NCBI RefSeq assembly: GCF_036379515.1
Contig: NZ_DASVGN010000036.1
Span: 1 to 64,000 of the forward strand
Source: Castellaniella sp036379515
Lineage (GTDB): Bacteria > Pseudomonadota > Gammaproteobacteria > Burkholderiales > Burkholderiaceae_B
Direction of reading: 5' to 3'
DNA: 64,000 nt
Below the pieces are notes generated by a model. That model did no database searches. It was not told the origin of the DNA and saw nothing but the letters and a program-made list of their open reading frames with translations. Positions 42,894-50,928 of the stretch are shown one piece after another (within the stretch, counting starts at the first letter, position 1; each line of letters opens with the position of its first letter). The translations under genes and the position numbers were made by a program.

Positions 42894-44783
42894 GTGAAAC
42901 GTCCACCTACGCTTGCTGTCCCCTTCCCCACTCTGCCTCGCCGCCGCTTTGTCCAGGGACTTGTAGCGGGCGGTGTGCTGCTGGGCCTATCACCTCTCAC
43001 CCGGGCAGCCGCGCTGCGCTCGAATGAGACGAGCAGTGGTTCGGCACCGATACTCAAAGGCACCGAATTCAACCTGGAAATCAGCGAGTCGCCGGTGAAC
43101 TTCACCGGACGCCCACGCACCGCCACCACAGTCAACGGATCGCTACCGGCGCCCACGCTGCGCTGGCGCGAGGGCGACACAGTGACCATTCGTGTTCGGA
43201 ACCGCCTGAAAGAAGCCACATCGATTCATTGGCACGGGATCATTCTGCCTTTTCAAATGGATGGCGTGCCGGGCATCAGCTTTGCGGGGATCCCACCAGG
43301 TGCGACGTTCACCTACCGGTTCGAGGTGCAGCAAAGCGGCACATACTGGTATCACTCGCACTCGGGCATGCAGGAGGCAACGGGCGTCTATGGCGCAATC
43401 ATCATTGACCCCGCTCAAGCCGACCCAATTCGCGCAGATCGCGAGTATGTCGTCCAAATTTCAGATTGGACCGACACAGATCCGATGCGAGTGCTCGCCA
43501 ATCTCAAAACTCAGGGCGACTACTACAACTACAACCAACCCACCGCCGTGGACTTCTTTCGTGACGTGTCCCACACGAGCCTGAAGGCGGCGGTGGACAA
43601 GCGCAAGATGTGGAACGAGATGCGCATGAGTCCCACGGACCTGGCCGACTTGTCCGCAAACGTGCTGACCTACCTGATGAACGGCACAACGCCTGCGGGC
43701 AACTGGACGGGGCTCTTTCGGCCCGGAGAGCGGGTGCGGCTACGCTTTATCAACGGTGCGGCCAACACCTTCTATGATGTGCGCATCCCGGGCCTTGGCC
43801 TAACTGTGGTGCAGGCCGATGGTGTGAACGTGGAGCCGGTGACGGTCGACGAGTTCCGCTTCGGTCCGGGAGAAACCTACGACGTACTGGTGCAGCCCAA
43901 GGACGACGCGTACACCGTTTTTGCCCAGGCCATGGATCGCACCGGATATGCGCGTGGGACACTTGCCACACACGCCGGCCTCAAAGCACCCGTGCCTGCG
44001 CTCGATCCTGCGGAATGGCTCACCATGGCCGACATGATGGGTGCGATGGGCGGGGGCATGGCGGGGATGAACCATGGGGCAGCTGGCCAACCTTCCATGA
44101 GCGGCATGAACCATGACGGTATGGCCGCGATGGGCGGCAATATGGCCGAGATGAATCATGGCAGCATGCCCGGCATGCAGGGCATGAATCACGCAGGTAT
44201 GGCAGGTATGGCCGGAATGGCTGGTATGGACCATGGCGCGATGCCTGCGGCAGGTGCAAGCACGCAGGTCCGCCATGCGAAGACCGAATACGGCGCAAGT
44301 ACCGACATGCACGTGGATATGCCACGTACCAACCTGGACGATCCCGGAATCGGGCTACGCAATAACGGGCGGCGGGTGCTTACACTGTCCGACCTGCACA
44401 CCGTGGACGGTCCGCTGGACCCGCGTGGTGCCGAGCGTGAGGTCGAGCTCCATCTAACCGGGAACATGGAACGCTACGCCTGGTCATTTGACGGCGTGGA
44501 GTACGGAAAATCGACGCCAGTTCACTTCCGTTACGGCGAGCGGGTCAGAGTCATCCTGCACAACGACACCATGATGACGCACCCTATGCACCTGCACGGC
44601 ATGTGGAGTGAGCTGGAAGCGCCCGACGGGCAGTTCCAGGCCCGACGCCACACGATTCCCGTACAACCGGCACAGCGCATCAGCTTTTTAGTCACCGCCG
44701 ACGCGCTGGGACGCTGGGCATGGCACTGCCATCTGATGCTGCACATGGATGCGGGAATGTTTCGCGAAGTGGTGGTGGCATGA
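42894..44783 (+). CDS. copA: CopA-type multicopper oxidase
   Basis: A GTG start with AGGA upstream gives 629 residues. It has a Tat signal (RRRFVQGLVAGGVLLG), intact motifs H112-W-H114-G, H154-S-H156, HPMHLHGMW and H611-C-H613 with a following H and M, so all copper ligands are present. A Met/His-rich region (about 380-450, repeated GMNH, MNHG and GMAGM) fits Cu(I) binding. CopA oxidises or sequesters periplasmic copper. It overlaps copB (ATGA). It differs from the degenerate oxidase at 25140. Confidence 0.95.
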   Translation: MKRPPTLAVPFPTLPRRRFVQGLVAGGVLLGLSPLTRAAALRSNETSSGSAPILKGTEFNLEISESPVNFTGRPRTATTVNGSLPAPTLRWREGDTVTIRVRNRLKEATSIHWHGIILPFQMDGVPGISFAGIPPGATFTYRFEVQQSGTYWYHSHSGMQEATGVYGAIIIDPAQADPIRADREYVVQISDWTDTDPMRVLANLKTQGDYYNYNQPTAVDFFRDVSHTSLKAAVDKRKMWNEMRMSPTDLADLSANVLTYLMNGTTPAGNWTGLFRPGERVRLRFINGAANTFYDVRIPGLGLTVVQADGVNVEPVTVDEFRFGPGETYDVLVQPKDDAYTVFAQAMDRTGYARGTLATHAGLKAPVPALDPAEWLTMADMMGAMGGGMAGMNHGAAGQPSMSGMNHDGMAAMGGNMAEMNHGSMPGMQGMNHAGMAGMAGMAGMDHGAMPAAGASTQVRHAKTEYGASTDMHVDMPRTNLDDPGIGLRNNGRRVLTLSDLHTVDGPLDPRGAEREVELHLTGNMERYAWSFDGVEYGKSTPVHFRYGERVRVILHNDTMMTHPMHLHGMWSELEAPDGQFQARRHTIPVQPAQRISFLVTADALGRWAWHCHLMLHMDAGMFREVVVA

Positions 44784-45883
44784 AGAGCACAAACAACCCG
44801 TCAGGTACCCACGCCATGAGCCACCCATTGAAGAAAAAACTCTTCGCCGCCGCCATCGTCACTGCCGGTGCTATGCCCATGTTTGCCTATGCGCAGGCAT
44901 CTATGGACCACGGTTCGATGGACATGTCCAACATGGACCATGGGGCAGGTACGGCGCAAGCGAAAGATCATGGCGCCACCCAACCATCTCAGAAGCAAAC
45001 CAGCCCAGGCAAGGCGATGCCTGCCATGCAGGGCATGACGCACGACACCTCCCCTGCCACTGTGCCAGCATCTGCCCACAATATGGGTGCGATGAGCCAG
45101 GGCGGTGGCGAAATGGATCACGGCGCTATGCAGATGCAAGGTGGTTCGGCGCCACCCGATGCCCGCGATCCCAATGGCTACTCTGACGGTTACGTGCGTA
45201 ACGCAGGCAAATATGCGCTGCCGCCTTCGGAGGCACTGGTCATGTCGGACATGCACAACTTCGGCTCAGTCACCTTCGACCGGCTGGAGTATGTCAGAGC
45301 CAGAGGCAACGAGTGGGCGGCCTATGAAGGCGAAGCCTGGTATGGCGGCACCTATAACCGGGCAGCGCTGAAGGCCGAAGGCGAGGTCGCAAGCGGCAAG
45401 CTGCGAGAATCGAAGACGCAACTGCTCTGGCGTCACGCGGTCGCCACCTTCTGGGATACGGAACTAGGGGTTCGCTTTGACCACGGGCAAGGGGAGCCGA
45501 ACCGGAAATGGCTGGCGTTTGGCTTCAAGGGGCTTGCGCCCTACTGGTTTGACGTGGACGCCACCGCCTACGTCGGTCCGAGCGGGCGCACCGCACTGTG
45601 GCTAAAGGCCAGCTACGACATCTTGCTAACCCAGAAACTCTACCTTCAGCCGAGTGTGGAAGCCAACGTCTACGGCAAGGACGACGAGCGCAGGGGTATC
45701 GGCAGTGGCGTGAGCGACGGAACAGCGGGCTTGCGCCTGAAATACGAAGTCACGCGCCAGTTCGTTCCTTATGTCGGCGTTGAATGGTCCGGAAAGTTTG
45801 GAAAGACGGCGGACTATGCAAGGGCGGAAGGCGAGCCCAAGCAGGAAACCCGGTTCGTAGCCGGTTTGAGTTTCCGCTTCTGA
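44780..45883 (+). CDS. copB: CopB outer-membrane copper resistance protein
   Basis: The 367-residue protein starts by overlapping the copA stop; a second Met at 44816 begins the actual signal peptide (KKKLFAAAIVTAGAMPMFAYA). A Met/His-rich stretch (MDHGSMDMSNMDHG and similar, about 40-140) precedes the CopB beta-barrel domain (MHNFGSVTFDRLEYVR and the ending FVAGLSFRF). It probably binds copper at the outer membrane. Confidence 0.93.
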   Translation: MKSTNNPSGTHAMSHPLKKKLFAAAIVTAGAMPMFAYAQASMDHGSMDMSNMDHGAGTAQAKDHGATQPSQKQTSPGKAMPAMQGMTHDTSPATVPASAHNMGAMSQGGGEMDHGAMQMQGGSAPPDARDPNGYSDGYVRNAGKYALPPSEALVMSDMHNFGSVTFDRLEYVRARGNEWAAYEGEAWYGGTYNRAALKAEGEVASGKLRESKTQLLWRHAVATFWDTELGVRFDHGQGEPNRKWLAFGFKGLAPYWFDVDATAYVGPSGRTALWLKASYDILLTQKLYLQPSVEANVYGKDDERRGIGSGVSDGTAGLRLKYEVTRQFVPYVGVEWSGKFGKTADYARAEGEPKQETRFVAGLSFRF

Positions 45884-45948
45884 TTTTGCGTTTTTACGTA
45901 GGCGAGTTTAACCAGTCGCCTCATCCAACCCACTCCAAGAGAGTATTC

Positions 45949-46461
45949 ATGATGAAAAAGACCTTATCCATCCTCGCCCTGAGCATACTGCCCGCACTTT
46001 CGCTGGCAGCCGGCAGTCACACCGGCGGACATGCAGCGCCAGAACACGGCATGCCGGGCCACGACATGTCCACCATGACTAAAGCAGCCTCGCCCATTGG
46101 CCAGCCTGGCGATTCTGCCAAAGTCACGCGTACGATTGAGCTCACGATGGATGACTCCATGCGGTTTACGCCAAGCGATATTCAGGTCAAGGCTGGCGAG
46201 ACCGTCCGCTTCTTTATCAAGAACAAGGGGAAAATTGCCCATGAGATGGTGATCGGTTCCATAGCAGACCTGAAAGCGCACGCAACCCAAATGCAAAAAA
46301 TGCCAGGCATGCAGCATGCCGAACCTAATATGATCACCCTTGGCCCGGGCAAGCGCGGCGGTCTGGTGTGGCAGTTCGACCAGGCCGGCACCGTTGACTT
46401 CGCCTGCCTCGCTCCCGGTCACATGGAGGCAGGAATGGTCGGCAAGGTGAAGGTCAGCTAA
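45949..46461 (+). CDS. Plastocyanin-like cupredoxin
   Basis: The start MMKKTLSILALSILPALSLAA is a signal peptide. The 170-residue protein has a His-rich N-terminus and a cupredoxin fold with type 1 ligands: a His in KIAHEMVIG and the C-terminal C-L-A-P-G-H-M-E-A-G-M. Proteins of this type (CopI-like) occur in cop operons of betaproteobacteria. It lies 65 bases after copB, in the same direction. Confidence 0.88.
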   Translation: MMKKTLSILALSILPALSLAAGSHTGGHAAPEHGMPGHDMSTMTKAASPIGQPGDSAKVTRTIELTMDDSMRFTPSDIQVKAGETVRFFIKNKGKIAHEMVIGSIADLKAHATQMQKMPGMQHAEPNMITLGPGKRGGLVWQFDQAGTVDFACLAPGHMEAGMVGKVKVS

Positions 46462-46475
46462 TTCGCTATACAGAG

Positions 46476-46949
46476 ATGCCAAAGAAAATATTGATCTTTG
46501 GGACGATCGGCGCCGTCGCAATCGGTGCCGTCGCTGCGCTATACAGCCTGACGCAGCCGTCTGGCCCCATATTCATCGAACCAACCAACCGGGCACTTGT
46601 CGTGCAGGGTAAGGCCATCTACGCGAATAATTGCGCGGCCTGCCACGGTGCATCACTTCAAGGGCAACCCAACTGGCGCGAACGCCTGCCTAACGGCAGG
46701 CTACCTGCGCCACCGCACGACAAGACAGGTCACACCTGGCACCATCCCGACGCGATCTTGACCGACATCGTCAAAAACGGCCTAGTTCCAGGAAGGACAG
46801 CACCTCCAGGATATGAGAGCGATATGCCAGCGTTTGGCAAGTCTCTATCCGATGAGGAGATCACAGCCGTACTCGCGTACATCAAGAGCACCTGGCCTTC
46901 CAAGGTATTGCAGTTGCAAAAGGAGGTTGACCTGCAGCAAAGAAAATGA
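46476..46949 (+). CDS. Membrane-anchored class I cytochrome c
   Basis: The 157-residue protein has an N-terminal anchor (ILIFGTIGAVAIGAVAALY), one heme-binding site C53-A-A-C56-H57 and a distal Met in DMPAFGKSL. It likely passes electrons between the cupredoxin or CopA and the respiratory chain. It begins 14 bases after the cupredoxin gene and ends the operon. Confidence 0.88.
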   Translation: MPKKILIFGTIGAVAIGAVAALYSLTQPSGPIFIEPTNRALVVQGKAIYANNCAACHGASLQGQPNWRERLPNGRLPAPPHDKTGHTWHHPDAILTDIVKNGLVPGRTAPPGYESDMPAFGKSLSDEEITAVLAYIKSTWPSKVLQLQKEVDLQQRK

Positions 46950-47382
46950 ACTGTTTGGCCGCCGTTATCATTTTGATTTTGTATTGTCCAACTGCTAGCC
47001 ATCCTTTCATAATTCCACCATCAATATGTGGAAGACGCAGCGGTGTATATCCTATTTCGGGGACTCCAGCATAAGCCGCATTATCCGGTACCATCAAGCT
47101 CCCGGAAACCAGCATAAAACCTCGGAAGTTGTCGAGCGAATGCCGCTTAAGAGTACCGTGAGCTTCTGGATCTTAGTATTGGGCAAAGGTTGAATTCTGA
47201 TCGAGGCTGCAGCAGCAAGGCTCAAAAATATTCAGTGCTTATTCCGCATGTCGACTACGACAACCGAGCAGCACCAATGATTGCACTGAAGATGCACAAG
47301 ACCGGGTGCTCTGCAAAAACCGAATGGAACCAAGCACCCGCGCCACGGTCAAACCCCGTTCATTCCACACGGAGATTGGCCC
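46950..47382. other. 433-bp gap without supported gene
   Basis: The sequence is of lower GC, with no clear dyad or family match. An ORF at 47190-47480 overlaps the zinc-ribbon gene and its composition is not convincing. I see nothing else in it. Confidence 0.4.
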
Positions 47383-47643
47383 ATGAAATGCCCAGTATGT
47401 CAGGACACGGATCTCGCCATGTCCTCGCGCCAGAACATCGAAATCGACTACTGCCCAAAATGCCGCGGCGTCTGGCTTGATCGCGGTGAGCTCGACAAGC
47501 TGATCGAACGCAGTACCGAAGAAGCTGCCGCCCAGACACGCACGACAGCACCGCAAACACATCCCCGGCAGCACCACGACGATTCGCGCGGATACGACAG
47601 CCGACGCAAACACAAGTCATTCTGGCACGAGATTTTTGACTGA
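47383..47643 (+). CDS. TFIIB-type zinc-ribbon protein (86 aa)
   Basis: The protein starts MKCPVCQDTDLAMSSRQNIE and has CPxC...CPKCRGVWLDRGELDKL, the bacterial zf-TFIIB pattern, followed by a His/Arg/Asp-rich tail. The family is widespread, with no known function. It stands just before the first manganese riboswitch and is probably separately expressed. Confidence 0.85.
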   Translation: MKCPVCQDTDLAMSSRQNIEIDYCPKCRGVWLDRGELDKLIERSTEEAAAQTRTTAPQTHPRQHHDDSRGYDSRRKHKSFWHEIFD

Positions 47644-47666
47644 CTCGTTTATAATTGTGCAGCAAC

Positions 47667-47834
47667 AAGGGGAGTAGCTTACTTCCGAGGCGTCGTCAAT
47701 ACGGTCTCCTGTCTCTGGCAGGAATCCGGCGCCCGGGCAGCGATACGCTGCAAGCCAGGCCTTGCCTGTCAGGGCAAGGCACGTCCACTCTCCGCAACTG
47801 GCCTGACCCTTGAATGGTCCAGGCCTTTTGTTTT
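47667..47834 (+). ncRNA. yybP-ykoY (Mn2+) riboswitch upstream of terC
   Basis: The leader begins AAGGGGAGTAGC, the signature of the yybP-ykoY motif, followed by CGTCGTCAATACGG and the AGCCAGGCC helix region typical of the class. It ends in an intrinsic terminator (47800-47834). The family senses Mn2+ and commonly precedes terC/mntP-like genes, as here. A second member lies at 48698. Confidence 0.85.
47800..47834 (+). terminator. Riboswitch expression-platform terminator
   Basis: GGCCTGACC (47800-47808) pairs with GGTCCAGGCC (47816-47825) with one bulge and is followed by TTTTGTTTT. It lies about 100 bases before terC, so Mn2+ binding would prevent its formation and allow terC transcription. 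Confidence 0.8.
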
Positions 47835-47933
47835 CGTGCCAAAGGCACACACCGGAAGCGGGTTGCACGGCACGAAGCGACAGCCGCGGACCAAGACAAG
47901 GTTTTCCGACCACACCTGCATCCGGAGAAACGA

Positions 47934-48659
47934 ATGCTCGAATTCTTTCAAACGCTCAGTTGGGCCGCCGTCTTCCAGATCATCCTGATCGACATTCTGC
48001 TAGGCGGCGATAACGCGATCGTCATCGCACTGGCCTGTCGCAATCTGCAACCCCGACAACGCCTGCAGGGCATCCTGTGGGGCACGGTCGGCGCCATCGG
48101 ACTGCGCGTCGTACTCATTGCCTTTGCGCTGACACTGCTGAGCATCCCATTTCTAAAGGTCGCAGGCGCGCTGCTACTGCTGTGGATCGGCGTGAAATTG
48201 CTGCTCCCGGATCCGGGAGCACACGACAAGGTTGCAGGAGGAGCGTCGATTCTGGCTGCTGTGAAGACCATCCTCGTCGCGGACGTGGTGATGAGTCTAG
48301 ACAACGTCATCGCAATCGCTGGCGCCGCGCAGAGTGCGCATGCCGACCACCAGATCGGGCTGGTCGTCTTCGGGCTGCTCGCGAGCGTCCCCATCATCAT
48401 CTGGGGCAGCACCCTGGTGCTCAAACTCATCGACCGCTATCCGCCGGTCGTGACCTTCGGAGCCGGGCTACTTGGCTGGATTGCGGGCGGCATGCTGGTG
48501 ACCGACGTCTTTATCGTCAAATACCTGGGCGAACCCACCACAGCAGTGAAGCTCGCGGCGGAAGTCGCAGGCGCGCTGCTTGTTGTCGGCGTCGGTCGCT
48601 ACCTCGCAGGTCGGCGTGGAGCATCCAGGAAGGCGGGAGCGGGTTCCGCAGGGACGTAG
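47934..48659 (+). CDS. TerC/YjbE-family membrane protein (Mn2+ export)
   Basis: The ATG at 47934 follows GGAG; the frame open from 47814 covers the riboswitch terminator and is not translated. The 241-residue protein has about seven helices with the paired motifs LIDILLGGDNAIVIALA and VVMSLDNVIAIAGAA, whose acidic residues bind metal in the TerC family. The manganese riboswitch makes Mn2+ efflux the likely role. Confidence 0.9.
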   Translation: MLEFFQTLSWAAVFQIILIDILLGGDNAIVIALACRNLQPRQRLQGILWGTVGAIGLRVVLIAFALTLLSIPFLKVAGALLLLWIGVKLLLPDPGAHDKVAGGASILAAVKTILVADVVMSLDNVIAIAGAAQSAHADHQIGLVVFGLLASVPIIIWGSTLVLKLIDRYPPVVTFGAGLLGWIAGGMLVTDVFIVKYLGEPTTAVKLAAEVAGALLVVGVGRYLAGRRGASRKAGAGSAGT

Positions 48660-48697
48660 ACGCACGACACAAAACCTGTAGAATCCCGCCTTACCGT

Positions 48698-48796
48698 CAT
48701 AGGGGAGTAGCCGCGCTTTCTTCAAAGCGGCTTGCGTCAACATACTTGGCCGACAGGTCATGGCGCAAGCGGTTCTCGAACTTGGCAAGACCTTTG
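48698..48796 (+). ncRNA. yybP-ykoY (Mn2+) riboswitch upstream of UPF0016 gene
   Basis: TAGGGGAGTAGCC opens the element, followed by a GCTTTCTTCAAAGC-type helix, GCGTCAACATACTTGG and the closing CAAGACCTTT. The order is that of yybP-ykoY aptamers. A TCCGG/CCGGA hairpin (48808-48822) lies between aptamer and start codon; there is no T-run, so control may be translational, unlike the upstream copy. Confidence 0.83.
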
Positions 48797-48868
48797 ACTA
48801 CGATGCTTCCGGTTGGGCCGGAGGGCGTCGCAGTCGAATGTCTGTCATCCGGCCCGGGAACCTGTCTC

Positions 48869-49447
48869 ATGGAAGCTCTCCTCGTATCGATCGGCGTAGT
48901 GGCCCTTGCCGAAATCGGCGATAAAACTCAACTTTTGGCCTTCGTGCTTGCGGCGCGCTTCAAAAAGCCGCTGCCCATCATCCTCGGAATTCTCGCTGCC
49001 ACCCTCGTCAATCATGGCCTGGCCGGCGCTCTGGGTGCGTGGATCACCACCGCCGTAAACCCCGAGGTCCTGCGCTGGGTGCTGGGATTCTCGTTCATCG
49101 GGATGGCCGTCTGGACGCTGATTCCAGACAAGATGGATGAGGAGGAGACCGCAACGGTCAAAAAATTCGGCGTTTTCGGCGCCACCCTGATTACTTTCTT
49201 TCTTGCGGAAATGGGCGATAAAACACAGATCGCAACGGTGGCCATGGCCGCGCACTTCGGGACCCCGATCCTTGTGGTTCTCGGTACGACGATCGGCATG
49301 CTGATCGCCGACGTGCCCGCTGTCTTCCTGGGCGGGAAGTTCGCCTCGAAGATTCCGATGAAGCTTGTGCACACGGTTGCCGCAATCGTCTTCGCGGTGC
49401 TGGGCGTCGTGACCCTGCTGGGTTCGGGCTCGATACTCAAGTTCTAA
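48869..49447 (+). CDS. UPF0016 (GDT1/MneA-type) Mn2+ exporter
   Basis: The 192-residue protein has two homologous halves, each with the family signature: AEIGDKTQLLAFVLAARF and AEMGDKTQIATVAMAAHF. Six helices are evident. UPF0016 proteins export Mn2+ (MneA in Vibrio). The frame continues upstream through the riboswitch but the start at 48869 matches the family. Confidence 0.92.
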   Translation: MEALLVSIGVVALAEIGDKTQLLAFVLAARFKKPLPIILGILAATLVNHGLAGALGAWITTAVNPEVLRWVLGFSFIGMAVWTLIPDKMDEEETATVKKFGVFGATLITFFLAEMGDKTQIATVAMAAHFGTPILVVLGTTIGMLIADVPAVFLGGKFASKIPMKLVHTVAAIVFAVLGVVTLLGSGSILKF

Positions 49448-49528
49448 CGGAACGTCGGCCCGCTAGGACGCGCTGAAAGCAGCTCGCAGCCGCCTGCGAC
49501 GCGTCCCGCAGCCCGGCGAAATCCTCCG

Positions 49529-50593
49529 TTACGGATGCCGGTGCCGGTGATGGATATCGGGATAGTGCGGGTGGCTATGCGTGATGGGCGCGTGAGTGTG
49601 CTCATGCGTGTGCGGCTCACGCCCATCCCACGGAAAATCATGCGTGTGCTGATGATGAGCGTCATGCACATGGCGGTGAGTATGGGTGATTGCCTCGTGC
49701 GTGTGCATGTGCTCATGGCGTTCCGCAAGGTGGAGCCAGACGCCGCCCGCCATGAGGACGAACACCACCCAGAAGACTCCGCCAACCTGCTCGCCAAAAA
49801 ACAGAATGGCGATCGCGGCTCCGATGAAAGGAGCCGTTGAAAAATACGCCCCCGTGCGGGCTGTCCCCAGCCCTCGTAGGGCCAGCACGAACAAGACCAG
49901 ACTCACCCCGTAGCCCAGCAAGCCCACTGTCATGGCTTCGCCCACAGCCACAGTACCGGGAAGCGCAGCACCCAAAGCCAAAGCAATGCCCGTGTTCACG
50001 ACCCCAGCCACCATCCCCTTGAGGCCTGCGAGGAACAGGGCATCCGAGGCTGATACCTTGCGGGTGAAGTTATTGTCCAGCGCCCAGCACAAGCAGGCAC
50101 CAGCGATAAAGAGGCTTCCCCTGCTCCAGCCACTGGTGCTCTGCTGCGTATCCGGCCAAGCAAGCAGCACGGCGCCGACCACAATCACGATCATGCCCAG
50201 CACAACATTGCGGTCCGTATTTTCCCGAAATACCACCCAGGCAATGACAGCCGTGAGCACGGCTTCGAGGTTAAGGAGCAGTGAGGCTGCGGCCGCCGAC
50301 GTCGTTGCAAGGCCCCACATCAGCAAGAGAGGCCCCGATACGCCACCAAGCCCGATAGCAAGGGCAAGCCACCCCCACTCGGATCGCGACAGCGACGGCA
50401 TACGCCAGCCACGATCGCGCAGCAGCCGGATCAACCCAAGCCCGATGCCGCTACCAAGATAAAGAAGCCCGGCAAGCAGAACAGGTGAGGTGCCCTTCAG
50501 CAGCACTTTGGCAAACGGCGTGCTGGCACCAAAGAGCGCAGCCGCGCCCAACGCTGCATAGACCGACGGCGACCAGGAGACACGGGTTTTCAT
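49529..50593 (-). CDS. EamA/DMT-family transporter with His-rich tail
   Basis: The start at 50593 gives 354 residues with ten hydrophobic helices in two EamA repeats (ALGAAALFGASTPFAKVLL; CLCWALDNNFTRKVSAS). The C-terminus carries some twenty histidines in HTH/HDH patterns (about 300-354), a cytoplasmic or periplasmic metal-binding tail. It is divergent from the rcnR-like gene, with an RcnR/CsoR-type operator between them. Ni/Co export is the likely role by analogy with RcnA, which also has a His-rich region but belongs to another family. Confidence 0.85.
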   Translation of the reverse strand: MKTRVSWSPSVYAALGAAALFGASTPFAKVLLKGTSPVLLAGLLYLGSGIGLGLIRLLRDRGWRMPSLSRSEWGWLALAIGLGGVSGPLLLMWGLATTSAAAASLLLNLEAVLTAVIAWVVFRENTDRNVVLGMIVIVVGAVLLAWPDTQQSTSGWSRGSLFIAGACLCWALDNNFTRKVSASDALFLAGLKGMVAGVVNTGIALALGAALPGTVAVGEAMTVGLLGYGVSLVLFVLALRGLGTARTGAYFSTAPFIGAAIAILFFGEQVGGVFWVVFVLMAGGVWLHLAERHEHMHTHEAITHTHRHVHDAHHQHTHDFPWDGREPHTHEHTHAPITHSHPHYPDIHHRHRHP

Positions 50594-50602
50594 AAGATCT
50601 AT

Positions 50603-50617
50603 ACTATACCCCACTAT
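50603..50617. promoter_or_regulatory. RcnR/CsoR-type operator
   Basis: Read leftward the site is ATAGTGGGGTATAGT, an inverted half-site pair around a G-tract, the form bound by RcnR and related DUF156 regulators. It lies 10 bases upstream of the EamA gene start and 22 upstream of rcnR, between -10-like AT-rich stretches, so it can control both directions. Confidence 0.75.
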
Positions 50618-50638
50618 CCTATAGAGCCATCCATCATC

Positions 50639-50917
50639 ATGAGCCATACCATCCAGGGAAAAGCCAAGCTGCTTGCCCGTGTGCGCCGCATTCGAGGCCA
50701 GGTAGAGGCCATCGAAAGGGGGCTGGACGCTGAAAAGGAATGTGCAGACATCCTGCATCAGGTGGCGGCGGTACAGGGCGCCACACGGGGCCTGATGACC
50801 GAACTCATCGAAAGCCATATCAGAGGGCATGTCGCAAGCGCGGAGATTGCCAGCCAAGCCGACCGCGAGCAGGGTGCGAGTGAGCTCATTGATGCCATCC
50901 GAACTTATTTGAAGTAG
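50639..50917 (+). CDS. rcnR: RcnR-type (DUF156) Ni/Co-responsive repressor
   Basis: The 92-residue all-helical protein has His3, Cys35, His60 and His64, exactly the positions of the Ni/Co ligands in E. coli RcnR, rather than the Cu ligands of CsoR. Such repressors release DNA when metal binds. It precedes the P-type ATPase gene by 11 bases and faces the EamA gene over the operator above. Confidence 0.9.
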   Translation: MSHTIQGKAKLLARVRRIRGQVEAIERGLDAEKECADILHQVAAVQGATRGLMTELIESHIRGHVASAEIASQADREQGASELIDAIRTYLK

Positions 50918-50928
50918 GACAGGCTCAA

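Noticed and set aside
42586..42897. Plus-strand 103-codon ORF upstream of copA
   Set aside because: It overlaps the CopR box and the copA start, lacks a ribosome site, and has no family resemblance.
47190..47480. Plus-strand 96-codon ORF before and into the zinc-ribbon gene
   Set aside because: It overlaps the clear zinc-ribbon gene out of frame and has low-quality composition.
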